NCBI RefSeq assembly: GCF_003573695.1
Contig: NC_039368.1
Location: 9,633,860-9,697,859 of the forward strand
Length of the DNA: 64,000 bases
From: Papaver somniferum
Taxonomy: Eukaryota; Streptophyta; Magnoliopsida; Ranunculales; Papaveraceae
Reading direction: 5' to 3'
Shown: in pieces, positions 33,748 through 43,961 of the stretch
Numbering within the stretch: position 1 is the stretch's first letter
Layout of the letters: each line of letters opens with the position of its first letter
Position numbers and translations under genes: made by a program
Notes under the pieces: generated by a model
Database searches by the model: none
Told to the model about the DNA's origin: nothing
What the model saw: the letters and a program-made list of their open reading frames with translations, nothing else

Positions 33748-34190
33748 TTATGCATCTTTTGCAGGTTCTTGCTTCAACCTCGTCAGAGTTCGAAATTCCT
33801 CTAAGTGCTCTGATGATGGAACGTCCGCCAAATCTTCTGGATCAGAACTTTCTTCGTTGGAGAGATGTGTAACCAAAGGCGCTTTGTAAGTACCCATCTT
33901 TTCAGCGTGGATCCACACTCGTCTGAAGGACATGTCATATCCTGGATCTTCCTGATTATGTGAAACTTGGTTTCTGTCTAGGTTGAACTTATGTTCACTT
34001 TGAGAGTGATATAGCCATAAGTATTTCCGAGCGTTCCTTCAAGGTCTCTGATCGAGATGGGAGCATGAGTAGCTTCTTTTCAAGTAATTCCTGTGGATCC
34101 GATGGTTTTCAGTGGAATGTTGTTGATGGCGGTGCCAGCATCGATCAACGTTCTTCCAAATTCGTTTCTTCTAAGATTGACTGTGGTAAG
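33748..34190 (-). pseudogene. Family-2 retropepsin remnant, copy B
   Basis: NEFGRTLIDAGTAIN on the minus strand near 34100-34180 resembles the active-site block of gypsy proteases. A TGA follows soon after. The downstream open stretch 33933-33748 is unchanged from copy A. It lies 3' of gag, so position and motif agree, but the family assignment rests on this short block. Confidence 0.55.
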
Positions 34191-35017
34191 CAGTACCCAG
34201 TCGTACATCTCTTGGTCTGTGGCTGGAGGCTCAAGAAGTATTTCCGGAATAGACTTCTTGAAATTATGTGGTTCAGTGTTGTGAACATGTCTCTCCTTTG
34301 TGCCTTCGACAGATAGAGAAATTCACGTTCGACAAAGGATTAAACTGCCTCTTTGATAGGTTGTTCAGAGAGTGTAAAGGTTCTGATTGGGAGAGGATTC
34401 TTGTGTACTCCTTAAGTCCCCAGTTGAAGCTATTGTGGATCAACCTTCTCTTTGAAAATGTGCTTCAAAATATTGCAGTTGCTTGTTGGATGATTGATGA
34501 ATCTATGAAGGTGACAGTACCTGGGATTCTCCATTTCTTCTTCAGTTGGCTCTCTCTTGATGAACGACAATTTGATTGCACCATCTTGAACCCAGACTTC
34601 CAGTAACTAGATCACTCCTTCATGAGAAGAGAGAAGTTTGAGTCTGTCCGATCATTTCCCCGTTCATTGATGTTGGGTCAAGGTTGTGCATTTAAAGATT
34701 AGTTATCTTTCTTTGGTGCTTTCAGAGGAGATGGAGAAGCGTTCTTGCGTTGTGACTCAGCTTTCCATTTGATCCCTTCTGCAGCAATATTTGTGGAAGG
34801 TTGGAGGTTGTACTGTTTGTTTATCAAACGTCAGTTACCTCGAGTTTCTCGTGGCTCCTCAGTTTTTGTAGCTTGATATTTCCAGTAAAGCAGGTGCGGT
34901 AGTTGCTGATCGCTTAGATGCTTCATGAGGTTCTGAAAAAGTCTAGAACCGGAGATTTTCCAGTAAAGCTATGTAGACCGGAATCGTTCCGTTGACGCAT
35001 AAGTCTACAAGTTGCTG
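34191..35017 (-). other. Gag tail and linker of family 2, copy B
   Basis: Beyond the gag stop the same frame continues with gag-like residues (QQLVDLCVNGTIPVYIA) to about 34940, then degenerates towards the protease block. No separate gene is present. Confidence 0.6.
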
Positions 35018-35635
35018 CTATGTGACATCTGGGTCGTGGCAATCCAAGGCTAGAACTCTGAACCTTTTCACGTAGTCATTGGGATATTCATTGCTCCTTT
35101 GATACATCCTTCTTAGATCAGAGAGAGTGACTTGATCTGAAACGAAGAAGTATTTTCTATAGAAAGCATTAATCATCTCTCCCCAATTGGTGATACTTCC
35201 TGGTGCGATGTTGTTGTACCAGGTGTATGCTCTGCCTGTCAAAGACTTTGAAAATTCCTTCAAACGGACGACATGGTTGTGCTCATGTTCACCCAATGAT
35301 TCCAGAAACCGAGAAACATGCTCTTGAGCATTGCCTGTTCCATCATAAAGGATGAACGTTGGAGAGGTATAACCTTTTGGCAGAGGAATCCTTTGTGTAG
35401 CAACAGGGTATGGAGGTTGGTGATGGTGGACAGAAGACGTCTTATCTATTCCAAAATCCTCCAAAAGGCGTTCCAGGTCTTCACGAGTGATGAAACTGGA
35501 CGGTTCTTTCTCTGGTAGGTTGTTTGAAGCCTTATGAGCTTCCTCATCATCTACTACATGGATTGGAGTGACTTCAGGATCAGCAACCGAAGATGTTTCT
35601 TTGGCTTTTCCTTTATCTTGAGTTTTCTCTGACAT
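35018..35635 (-). pseudogene. Family-2 gag (205 aa, prematurely stopped), copy B
   Basis: The product starts MSEKTQDKGKAKETSS at 35635. An acidic N-terminus is followed by the retrotransposon gag core: LYDGTGNAQEHVSRFLE, LTGRAYTWYNNIAPGSI, INAFYRKYF, then DLRRMYQRSNEYPNDYVKRF. A TAG at 35018-35020 replaces what is probably a Gln codon, since gag-like sequence continues beyond it. Copy A has the same TAG, so it predates the duplication. This is the best-preserved gag of the family and would form the virus-like particle. No frame beyond it encodes a polymerase. Confidence 0.88.
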
Positions 35636-36008
35636 TTTGTTTGTAAGAGTATTGAGATAATTGCATATTCCTTCTGAGTGGCATCCATGTCAACCTGATT
35701 CTTTGCAAGAGTTTCGTGCACCTTCATGAGATCATCTATGGTGGGCGGGTTTTCTCTCTGACTTCTTCAGGAGACCGACCGAAGAGCGGATCGTTGATGG
35801 CGTCAATACCGTCGCTTGCAGGGGTGATCACCGGAGCACCAATGTTTGGAGGAGTAATAGTTGCAAGTTGCGTCGGAGGAGTGGTAGTGGCAGGTTGCGC
35901 CGGAGGAGTGGTATTAGCGGTACCACTAGAGCTTGCAATATTAGGGTCGGGTGTTGAACCCGAACTAGTAACTAACCCAGACCTAAGACCGACCATCTTT
36001 GTGAGAGT

Positions 36009-37530
36009 TGAATCGGATGTCATAGGCTCAACAAATTAATAAATATATTTCCCACTAATTAACTGGTAATATAGCGGTAATAAGAGATCGTTCCCACAGA
36101 GAGCTGTGTAATTGATAGGTTATTTGTATTAGCAAAATAAAGTAAATAACAAGGGGGTTTTGGTTATGAGATAAATAAAGACAATAAACAATAAAAGAGA
36201 TGATTAAGAAATACTTCACGGTTACCAAGCGATAGATGGATTAAAATACTTATCTATCTTCCGTTAGAACCATTCATCACCAACCGTAGAATAGTAGGTA
36301 CGCTTAGCTATCCCCAAAAATCCTTGTATCACCGGATAACAGGTACGCTTAGTCACCGGATTCTATCCAACTGAGCCGCCTTGAGGTACGCTTACAAGGT
36401 GTAACTCAATCGAACGCTTTAGGGTTTGTGAATTTAGGTTTGATCCCAACAGTTAAACTCAGTACGCTCGGTTCACTTACTGGTGTTGTTTCCACACACG
36501 ATTGCTTTACGGAATTCCTCTGCAAGGTCTCATGTTTTCTACTTGTGTATGAGTTGCATGACAATTACGGATCGTTCAACTCGCTACTAGGAATAGAATG
36601 ATTAATAGACTAATCTAGCGTGCACTCCAAACCAATCTAAGAATCAATCATAAATCCTAGATATAATGAAAATAAACGATGATGATTAAAACCTCAAATA
36701 GACTTGTATTATTAATAAAGCTTCACTCTTGGAACATGTAATTCATCCTTAATCAACAAAGGATTTAGCTACTCATATTACAAAGAAGATGAATAATGGT
36801 GGTTTCCCCCTAAAGGGGTAAACCCTATGTTTTGATGTAGAACTTGTGATATGAGATCGATGATTGAATTATACTATTTTACATAACATAATACCTTTTT
36901 ATAGGTTTACATTACTTGGTCTCCAAGTATTTAGTTCGGTTCAAGAACCCGACCCGAAAACACGAACTAACGACCCCAAACGTGCCTTTAGGCCTTCCAA
37001 GGTGTTAATACACGTTTTCCACTTGCTAAGTTCGCGAACCCAGTCCGCGAACTTCAAATTCCATCAGATATTTTCGGAATTAAGTCTGCGAACCCGGTAT
37101 GCGAACTTAGATCGCGGACTTCACTGTCTTGGAATTCAATGAAAGCTTGTTTTGGCCATAACTTGTTCATCCGAACTCGGAATGACCTCATTCTTTTTGC
37201 ATTATTTTTATCTTTCAATTATCTTCAAGATGGTGATGAGAAATCCTTAATTTGAATGGGTTAAGATCCTCCTTTGGCCTATCTCTTGATTTTGAGCGTT
37301 TTACTCCTTTTCATCGCACTTCTTCCACTTCTCTTGGACTTGGGCACTTGGATACTTGGAATGCTTCTCTTCTTAGCTCTTTGCAGCACTTTGTAGATCC
37401 TTTTTGGATGATTCACCTATTAGAGTCAAATGAGAGATAACAAGAGTAATAATACGAGTAGATGCAAGAATAATAGCTAAAACAACTATATATAATGGAT
37501 ACTAAAATCATATGAATGATGCACTTATCA
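36009..37530 (-). repeat. LARD 3' LTR (left)
   Basis: It begins TGAATCGGATGTCATAGG and ends GCACTTATCA. It matches the right LTR closely apart from scattered substitutions and small indels. A palindromic segment near 37030-37130 contains GTTCGCGAACC and GTCCGCGAAC repeats. Confidence 0.93.
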
Positions 37531-37546
37531 AACTCCCCCACACTTA
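37531..37546 (-). other. LARD polypurine tract
   Basis: TAAGTGTGGGGGAGTT on the minus strand lies immediately next to the 3' LTR. Confidence 0.8.
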
Positions 37547-38346
37547 GATTTTTATAGTCCTCGAGAAAACTAAATAAAACTAATCCTAAATACAACAACT
37601 CCATGTCGTGAGGATACGATTACTCTTAGCATGAATAACAGGCCTTTAAACCCCTAGGTGTCCCTAGTGGACGAGTTATAGTCTCGTGAGGGATTACAAG
37701 AGGTATACCCACAAAACCTACTCCAGTTTCTCGCCTTGGAAGAACTACTAAGGATAGACACAAAGCAAAGAGCCAAATAATTAGCTTGCATAAGTTCTTT
37801 AGCTGCAAACATCCCACATACATTCCAATCCGCACACATAAGCAATTACTTACGTATGTCATTCAACCTGATTGCAAAATTTTACTAAGATAGTCATCAT
37901 ACTTGTTGCAACGTTTGCCACAACACTCGCATACTGGAATCACATGGATAGATAAGAAAATGGAAATAGCAAAGTGAAGTGTGCAAATGTTGACTTAAGT
38001 TAAAGATATTACCCACAATACTTGTATGAATGTCGTCAAATGATCTTTCTTTATAGCACAAAAGTTGAGAGAAGCACCCATTTAACTCGACCACATGATT
38101 AGATACTCTAAGCGCATGTACCTTTTCAGCAAGTACATGATAGTTGCCTTGGATCCTGCGTTCCACGCTTGCTTAGGCGACGGAGATAGGGACAACGTTT
38201 CACACATACTGCTATCCAAGTGTCAAGAACCTCATCAATAGTAATTTTGACTTGCTATATAATGATGATATGTTTTTTTTCATCAACTAAGATTAGTCCG
38301 AAATTCCGGACCTATCATTTATTAGTGTCGATAAATGAAGAGGAGC

Positions 38347-38383
<37 letters not shown>

Positions 38384-39402
38384 CCGTCTCACTCTTTATG
38401 AGTGTAAGACAATTGTCTTATGGGTCTTTTAAATAACTCAACCAATGATTACCTTGCTACAACATCCATAGCAGTACCAGGATTCCACCAAATCACTTTA
38501 GAGAAACATATAACTGCAAAAATAAAAAGAAAGTAATTCAGTAATGATTAATTGCGAGGAAAAATCTTTCAAACGACTACCATATCTTAGTTTAGCATTC
38601 AATTATGAACGTATATATTTAAGGATTGAAATAAATGGAACTTAATCTATAGCCGAAAAAAACTGTTTCAACCTTAAAAAGGTGTAGAGTATCATCCTAA
38701 GTAACTCAAAATTAACTCCAAAAGATGAAGTATCAAGAATGCAAGAAATCAAAGAGAATTAAATTTATTTTTATTGTTTTTATGCAACCCAAACATGCTT
38801 AATTACTCCTCCACACTTAAACTCAACATTGTCCTTAATGTTCAAAACCGAAAATTCTGATTTCTGACGTAACATCCCTGAAAAACTCAAAAACTGTATA
38901 AATGGGTAGGGAACTAGGAAAAACATCCTAAACTAAAGTTGTTCTCCTACGTCTTTTATATAACGTGTAAAACTTTCACAGTGTTTCGATAAATTGTATG
39001 ACTTTTATGGCCTCCGGACTGACTGACTGACATGCAATCTGAAAAATTTCTGAAACTCAAATGTCCAGGCCTATCGCTCCAATTTAACAAACTCCGAATT
39101 CAAATTTTCTTTTTGGAAAAGAAATGTATGTATTTTATATCTAAAATTTGTGGTAAACCACTCAAATCGGACTTCGTATGAAGTCTCGAGATCAAATTTG
39201 GTTACAAGTGCGCAGTCAGAATTTTCTGACGAGAATTCGTCAAAACTTTCATTATAGATATAAGACTTTGTAAAATCTAAGATGGGAATGAAAGATATGA
39301 TATGAAAAACTAATAAAACTAAAAAAAATGGATAGATATACAAAAACGATGGGTTTCCTTCCATTAAGCGCTTGGTTTAACGTCGTCATCCTGATGTTAT
39401 TG
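37547..39402 (-). other. LARD interior without recognised gene
   Basis: AT-rich sequence with small uncharacterised frames (37626-37862 and 37897-38166 on the minus strand) and an AT microsatellite. No conserved domain could be identified. Confidence 0.6.
38350..38380. repeat. (TA)15 microsatellite
   Basis: A perfect TA dinucleotide run within the LARD interior. Confidence 0.97.
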
Positions 39403-39954
39403 TTATCGTCCATACACCAGTAATCTAAAAATTTGGTAATCCTTCCAAATAAAAATCTGAAATTCAAATAACATCTTCACAAAAACATTACCACAAGAAA
39501 TAAATATCGAAGCTATCACTTTATTGAAGTTTCTCCCACACTTAGTCCTTTCTACACTCGGAAGTGGATAGAGAACATAGAATTCGGGAACTTCAAATGG
39601 TTCCTCAGCTTGGTTAACCTGCAAAATACTCGAATCAAACACATCAAGTGGTGGATATTTAGAAGAAAAATAATCCGTTAAAATTTTTAAAGCACACAAC
39701 TCCAATCCTAAGTGAGGTATTTTCTTAAAATTTAGGTTAACAACTCTTTGAGAATCTACTTTAATTGGATGTAAAGGATCAATAGATAAAGAATTAAGCA
39801 ACGGATTAGACAAACGTTGTTTCGGATCCTCATTCGCAATTAACAGTGAATTATTTAACTTAAGTATATCTTGGTCCTCTATCGAACTATTATTATCTAG
39901 CTCAATTGGGTCTTCCACGAAATCAATCAATTTGGTTTCATTCTCAATATCCAT
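39403..39954 (-). CDS. LARD ORF of unknown function (183 aa)
   Basis: The product starts MDIENETKLIDFVEDPIEL. It is acidic at the N-terminus, with a central LGLELCALKILTDYFSSKYP and an ordered-looking stretch FEVPEFYVLYPLPSVERTKC ahead of an aromatic-rich C-terminus (FIWKDYQIFRLLVYGR). It has no zinc knuckle and no catalytic motif I know. Its length and normal composition suggest an element-encoded protein, perhaps a diverged downstream gag-like ORF. A related fragment is not present elsewhere in the window. Confidence 0.45.
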   Translation of the reverse strand: MDIENETKLIDFVEDPIELDNNSSIEDQDILKLNNSLLIANEDPKQRLSNPLLNSLSIDPLHPIKVDSQRVVNLNFKKIPHLGLELCALKILTDYFSSKYPPLDVFDSSILQVNQAEEPFEVPEFYVLYPLPSVERTKCGRNFNKVIASIFISCGNVFVKMLFEFQIFIWKDYQIFRLLVYGR

Positions 39955-40119
39955 CTCTTCAACAACCTCGTCATCGAAATCGTAATCCGAATAAAATTAC
40001 GCTCTCATGAACTCTTCTTCAATATAGATTTTGGGGTATTCTGTATGAGTATCCTTCGAGGGAATAATCGGGTTTACTTCTTGCAACTCAACTGGCCTCA
40101 TACCGTTCATAACAATGGT

Positions 40120-40494
40120 TCAGTCATACCAAAGCTCCTCCTTTTGAATAGGCGAGTGATCATTATTACGATCTGGAGTTGGAATAATCATATCACTATT
40201 GCAAGGATTTTCGAAAGGTTCCTCATCATCATCGGAATCTTCGTCATCCATAGGAATTTCAGAGTCTTTTTGGTTTTGAGGCCAAACTTCTTCCTCGTTC
40301 ATATTCTCAATGAGTTGAGAAGCTTGTATCTTTATCTTTTCCATATTCCTTAGAAATTCTTGGTGTGATTCTTCCATGTTTTTGTTGCGCTCATCCAAAT
40401 TTTGAATGTATTGGTCCAACCCTTGTTGATGTTGCGTCACCTCTTGGATTAATTGGTCCAAACGTTCATCAAAACCTATACTTTCACTCACCAC
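40120..40494 (-). CDS. LARD gag-like ORF (124 aa, acidic, coiled-coil)
   Basis: The N-terminal half (LDQLIQEVTQHQQGLDQYIQ, then RNKNMEESHQEFLRNMEKIK) has heptad spacing of a coiled coil. The C-terminal half is very acidic (MDDEDSDDDEEPFENP) and ends in DHSPIQKEELWYD. Such coiled-coil segments occur in gag-derived ORFs of plant LARD elements, which is inference here. The acidic part is also found at 9533-9714, fused to family-2 gag. Confidence 0.5.
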   Translation of the reverse strand: MVSESIGFDERLDQLIQEVTQHQQGLDQYIQNLDERNKNMEESHQEFLRNMEKIKIQASQLIENMNEEEVWPQNQKDSEIPMDDEDSDDDEEPFENPCNSDMIIPTPDRNNDHSPIQKEELWYD

Positions 40495-40946
40495 CCTATT
40501 TCCAAACCAAATCTCCCTTTTTGAATAGGTGAATGATCATAAAAACGATCAGGAGTTTGGCTAGATATATTGCAGTAAGATTCAGTTGGAAAATTGTTCT
40601 CCGTGCTTAGTTGTTCATTAAGTGGTTCCGGCGTGGATAAATGGGCCTTTAACTGAAGCATAAACTGGTCAAGCTTCTGTTCAAGTTCAGGAGATAAACG
40701 ATTAGAAGCATAACTATCCTCCCATCCTTGTGATTGTTCACATACATACCCTTCATAAGGTTGTTGTCATGTATGTTCATATCCATAAGGTTCCATGGAA
40801 TATTGATCATAGCCAAAAGATTGGTTTTGATTATACTCATAGGATGGTTGGTAGTTATCATATGAATGAGATTGAAAGCCATATTTATTACCACTGTTGT
40901 ATTTGTAATCTTGTGCTCCCTACATGTTATTTCCGTAAGGAAACAT
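40495..40946 (-). pseudogene. LARD Tyr/Gln/Asn-rich ORF remnant
   Basis: From an ATG at 40944-40946 the frame reads MFPYGNNM, then a TAG, then a low-complexity stretch rich in Tyr, Gln and Asn (YDNYQPSYEYNQNQSFGYDQ). This is followed by LSPELEQKLDQFMLQLKAHL and DRFYDHSPIQKG. The last motif recurs in the next ORF (DHSPIQKEE), which suggests an internal duplication. It resembles the disordered N-terminal part of a gag-like polyprotein. Confidence 0.45.
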
Positions 40947-41015
40947 GACGACTCGCAAGAGTAAAAGAGAAAAAAAACAAACAAGCTAAAAAAATAACAA
41001 ATCAATTAGCGACTG

Positions 41016-41034
41016 CTCCCCGGAAGCAGCGCCA
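41016..41034 (-). other. LARD primer-binding site
   Basis: The minus strand reads TTGGCGCTGCTTCCGGGGA, two to five bases after the LTR end. This is the common TTGGCGC-type start of plant gypsy and LARD primer sites, with some divergence. Confidence 0.8.
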
Positions 41035-41039
41035 AAATT

Positions 41040-42559
41040 TGTATGGGCTGTCGTAGGCTCAACAAATTGATAAATATATTTCCCACTAATTAACTGGTAA
41101 TATAGCGGTAGTAAGAGATCGTTCCCATAGAGAGCTGTGTAATTGATAGGTTATTTGTATTAGCAAAATAAAGTAAATAATAAGGGGGGTTTTGGTTATG
41201 AGATAAATAAAGACAATAAACAAGAAAAGAGATGATTAAGGAATCCTTCGCCGTTACCAAGCGATAGATGGATTAAAATACTTATCTATCTTCCGTTAGA
41301 ACCATTCATCACCAACCGTAGAATAGAAGGTACTCTTAGCTATTACCAAAACTACTTGTATCACCGGATAACAGGTACGCTTAGTCACCGGATTCTATCC
41401 AACTGAGCCGCCTTGAGGTACGCTTACAAGGTGTAACTCAATCGAACGCTTTAGGATTTGTGAATTTAGGTTTGATACCAGCAGTTAAACTCATTACGCT
41501 CGATTCACTTAATGGTGTTGTTCCCACACACGATTGCTTTACAGAATCCCTCTGCAAGGTCTCATGTTTTTTTACTTGTGTAGGAGATGCACGTCAATTA
41601 CGGATCGCTCAACTCGCTACTAGCAATAGAATGATTAATAAACTAATATAGCGTGCACTCCAAACCAATCTAATAATCAATCATAAACCCTAGATATAAT
41701 GAAAACAAACGATGATGATTAAAATCTCAAATAGACTTGTATTATTAATAAATCTTCACTCTTGGAACATTGAATTCATCCTTAATCAACAAAGAATTTA
41801 GCTACTCATATTACAAAGAAGATGAATAATGGTGGTTTCCCCCTAAAGGGGTAAACCCTAGGTTTTGATGTAGAACTTGTGATATGAGATCTATGATTGA
41901 ATTATCCTATTTTACATAACCTAATACCTTTTTATGGGTTTCATTACTTGGTCTCCAAGTATTTAGTTCGGTTCAAGAACCCGACCCGAAAACACGAACT
42001 AGCGACCCCAAACGTGCCCTTAAGCATTCCAAGGTGTTAATACACGTTTTCCACTTGCTAAGTTCGCGAACCCAGTCCGCGAACTTCAAATTCCAGCAGA
42101 TATTTTCGTAATTAAGTCTGCGAACCCGGTATGCGAACTTAGTTCGCGGACTTCACTGTCTTGGAATTCAATGAAAGCTTGTTTTGGCCATAACTTCTAC
42201 ATCCGAACTCGAAATGACCTCATTCTTTTTGCATTATTTTTATCTTTCAATTCTCTTCAATATGGTGATGAGAAATCCTTAATTTTAATGAGTTAAGATC
42301 CGTATTTGACCCGTCTCTTGATTTTGAGCGTTTTGCTCCTTTTCGTCGCACTTCTTCCACTTCTCTTGGACTTGGGAACTTGGACACTTGGAATTCTTCT
42401 CTTATTAGCTCTTTTCAGAACTTTGTAGATCCTTTTGGATGATTCACCTATTAGAGGCAAATGAGAGAAAACAAGAGTAATAATACGAATAGATGCAAGA
42501 ATAATAGCCAAAACAAGTATGGAATGGATACTAAAATCATATGAGTTATGCACTTATCA
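41040..42559 (-). repeat. LARD 5' LTR (right)
   Basis: It begins TGTATGGGCTGTCGTAGG and ends GCACTTATCA, followed by the AGAGT duplication. It is 1520 bp and near-identical to the left LTR. Confidence 0.93.
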
Positions 42560-42590
42560 AGAGTTGAGATTGAAACCGAGAGAATGATGT

Positions 42591-42607
42591 CCCACTGTGG
42601 TCACCAA
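42591..42607 (-). other. Family-2 primer-binding site, copy B
   Basis: TTGGTGACCACAGTGGG on the minus strand lies just inside the LTR end at 42610. The plus-strand element has TTGGCGACTACAGTGGGA at the same position. The tRNA was not assigned. Confidence 0.75.
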
Positions 42608-42609
42608 TT

Positions 42610-43816
42610 TGTAGATGGGGCAAAACGATTTGTTGGTTTTTACGAAATTGAGGAGATGACCGTACGGAGGAAGTTCCCTGAACCGATAAAACTGCTTAAC
42701 CTCATACATATGCACTGCAAGAAGGGAATGCTTTAAGTTCGAGAGATCAATCTGTAGGACTCCGGCCTAAACCAAGACAATGGTCGTTCCAGAGTCAATT
42801 CGGTCACATGTTGAGTTCAATGGTGATCAACGATTGTAGGTGTGTTGTGTATTCTGCGTGAAGAAATAAGATAAGTTCTTATTGATTGAATTTTTCTCTG
42901 TTGAGAGTAATTGCTCAGATGTTGAGTTCTTAATCTCTTGTTGTCTGTTTGACGAGAAATTGTCTTTTCGACGAAAGAGTGTCTTTCTTTTCAATCATTA
43001 TTCAGAGACTTATTTATATTGATAGAATTGTAAACACTTGAGATTGTACATACTCCTGATCCAGGTGCTCGTTTGTGCATTATTCCTGAGTACACTTGCA
43101 CCATTTTGGTCGGGGCTTACTCGATAGCGGCTCAGACGCCCGCACGTTGAATATTTATCACTAACCCATGGAATTCTACTGGAAAGAACCACGAATTGAA
43201 ATAATGAAATATTATGAAGAATGTAAAGTATTTCCGAATATTCAGTTAATGAATTTAAGGATTAGAGATAATTATTTGATGGCTCTATACTAGCAGGCAT
43301 GCTGTCTAGGAGCATTAATTATTCAAGAATTGAACAATATGAGCTTGTTGAAGCGTCACATTTATTATGTATAGTATAGTCAGGGTAAACACGTTGTTGC
43401 ATCCTGAAGACGCTATTGCTCTATACTAGCAGGCAGGCTGTCTAGGAGCCGTCCAATCATAATGATTCTATACACATTTCTTTTATATAGTTAGGGAAAA
43501 CATTGTTACATCCTTAAGAGGGTATCGCTCAATACTAGCAGGCAAGCTGTCTAGGAGCCGTCCAACCGTTCGATTCTATATAAAAGTGATTACTGAAATT
43601 GCTCAGTATTCATGGGATATGTCGTTGTCTCAGTTGAGAGACTGCATATCTGCATATGCTCTGAGAGACAGTATTCTCAGTCATAGGTTCTTGCGGCATG
43701 AACTTTCATGCTTCAATGAGAGACATGAGCCTGAATACTCATCTAATTGCTGGATCAGGAGTATGTACAATTATGGTTTTATGATTTTATCCTTTATCGA
43801 AAATACAACATCTACA
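42610..43816 (-). repeat. Family-2 5' LTR, internally deleted (1207 bp), copy B
   Basis: Both ends match the other family-2 LTRs, but about 2 kb of U3 are missing. The breakpoint near 43040-43066 carries ATTGTACATACTCCTGATCC, an inverted copy of sequence 700 bp away (43750-43771) in the same LTR. The TATA region and R/U5 remain at 42610-43035. Confidence 0.85.
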
Positions 43817-43907
43817 CACGCATAGCAATTTTCCACCATAAGTAATTAGAGCCATCAAAGACTGGTGGTACGTTTATAGAGAAAACACCTTTGTCTATAT
43901 CAGATCG
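43817..43907 (-). pseudogene. Ty1/copia gag, N-terminal fragment
   Basis: On the minus strand this encodes SINVPPVFDGSNYLWWKIAM, the start of a copia gag (the FDGxNYxxW motif). An in-frame TAG lies upstream at about 43908, and a clear start codon is not visible. The frame runs into the family-2 insertion and continues in the same phase at 16278. Confidence 0.85.
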
Positions 43908-43948
43908 CTACAAATACAGACTTATTAGGTCTTTAATGTGTTTTCCTT

Positions 43949-43959
43949 CTCTGATACCA
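43949..43959 (-). other. Copia primer-binding site
   Basis: TGGTATCAGAG on the minus strand is the classical complement of the initiator methionine tRNA 3' end used by plant copia elements. It lies two bases from the LTR end. Confidence 0.92.
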
Positions 43960-43961
43960 AT

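Larger units (their letters stand above)
23921..35473. repeat. Segmental duplication, copy B
   Basis: This is the partner of 1-9532. It is the more complete copy: it retains the family-2 LTR start, polypurine tract and 3' interior (29079-30725) missing from copy A, and about 430 bp at 31840-32265. Its own changes include a 15-bp deletion in the family-1 LTR and the Asp-to-Asn change in the protease. Confidence 0.93.
36009..42559 (-). mobile_element. LARD-like non-autonomous LTR retrotransposon (6551 bp)
   Basis: Two LTRs of 1522 and 1520 bp flank a 3.5-kb interior. The target duplication AGAGT is perfect at 36004-36008 and 42560-42564. The flanks, read together, match the intact leader of the plus-strand family-2 element at 48750-48785. 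A TGGCGCTGC-type primer site lies at the right and a polypurine tract at the left, so it is minus-strand. The interior has gag-like acidic and Tyr/Gln-rich frames but no protease, RT or integrase. Non-autonomous elements of this kind depend on proteins of related gypsy elements. Confidence 0.93.
16279..43816 (-). mobile_element. Family-2 LTR retrotransposon, copy B (non-autonomous, with two elements nested inside)
   Basis: The outer ends are TGTATATGCGG (16279) and the inverse of TGTAGATGTTG (43816). They are flanked by AACGC (16274-16278) and CACGC (43817-43821), a 5-bp target duplication with one change. Removing it joins the copia gag codons in phase. Layout on the minus strand is 5' LTR 43816-42610, primer site 42607-42591, gag, retropepsin remnant, degenerate interior, polypurine tract 29799-29784, and 3' LTR 29783-16279. 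The Tat-like element sits in the 3' LTR and the LARD in the leader. The interior without the LARD is about 6.3 kb and lacks RT and integrase motifs. Confidence 0.9.

Noticed and set aside
35716..36039. Gly/Val-rich plus-strand ORF
   Set aside because: It is antisense to a Thr/Pro-rich family-2 leader segment and crosses the LARD insertion boundary.
36864..37142. Plus-strand ORF in the LARD LTR
   Set aside because: It lies inside an LTR and includes palindromic repeats; the other LTR does not keep it open at the same length.
43043..43775. DNA transposon with 20-bp terminal inverted repeats
   Set aside because: The outer half is the normal LTR start shared with other copies; only the inner copy is extra, so a filler at a deletion explains it better.
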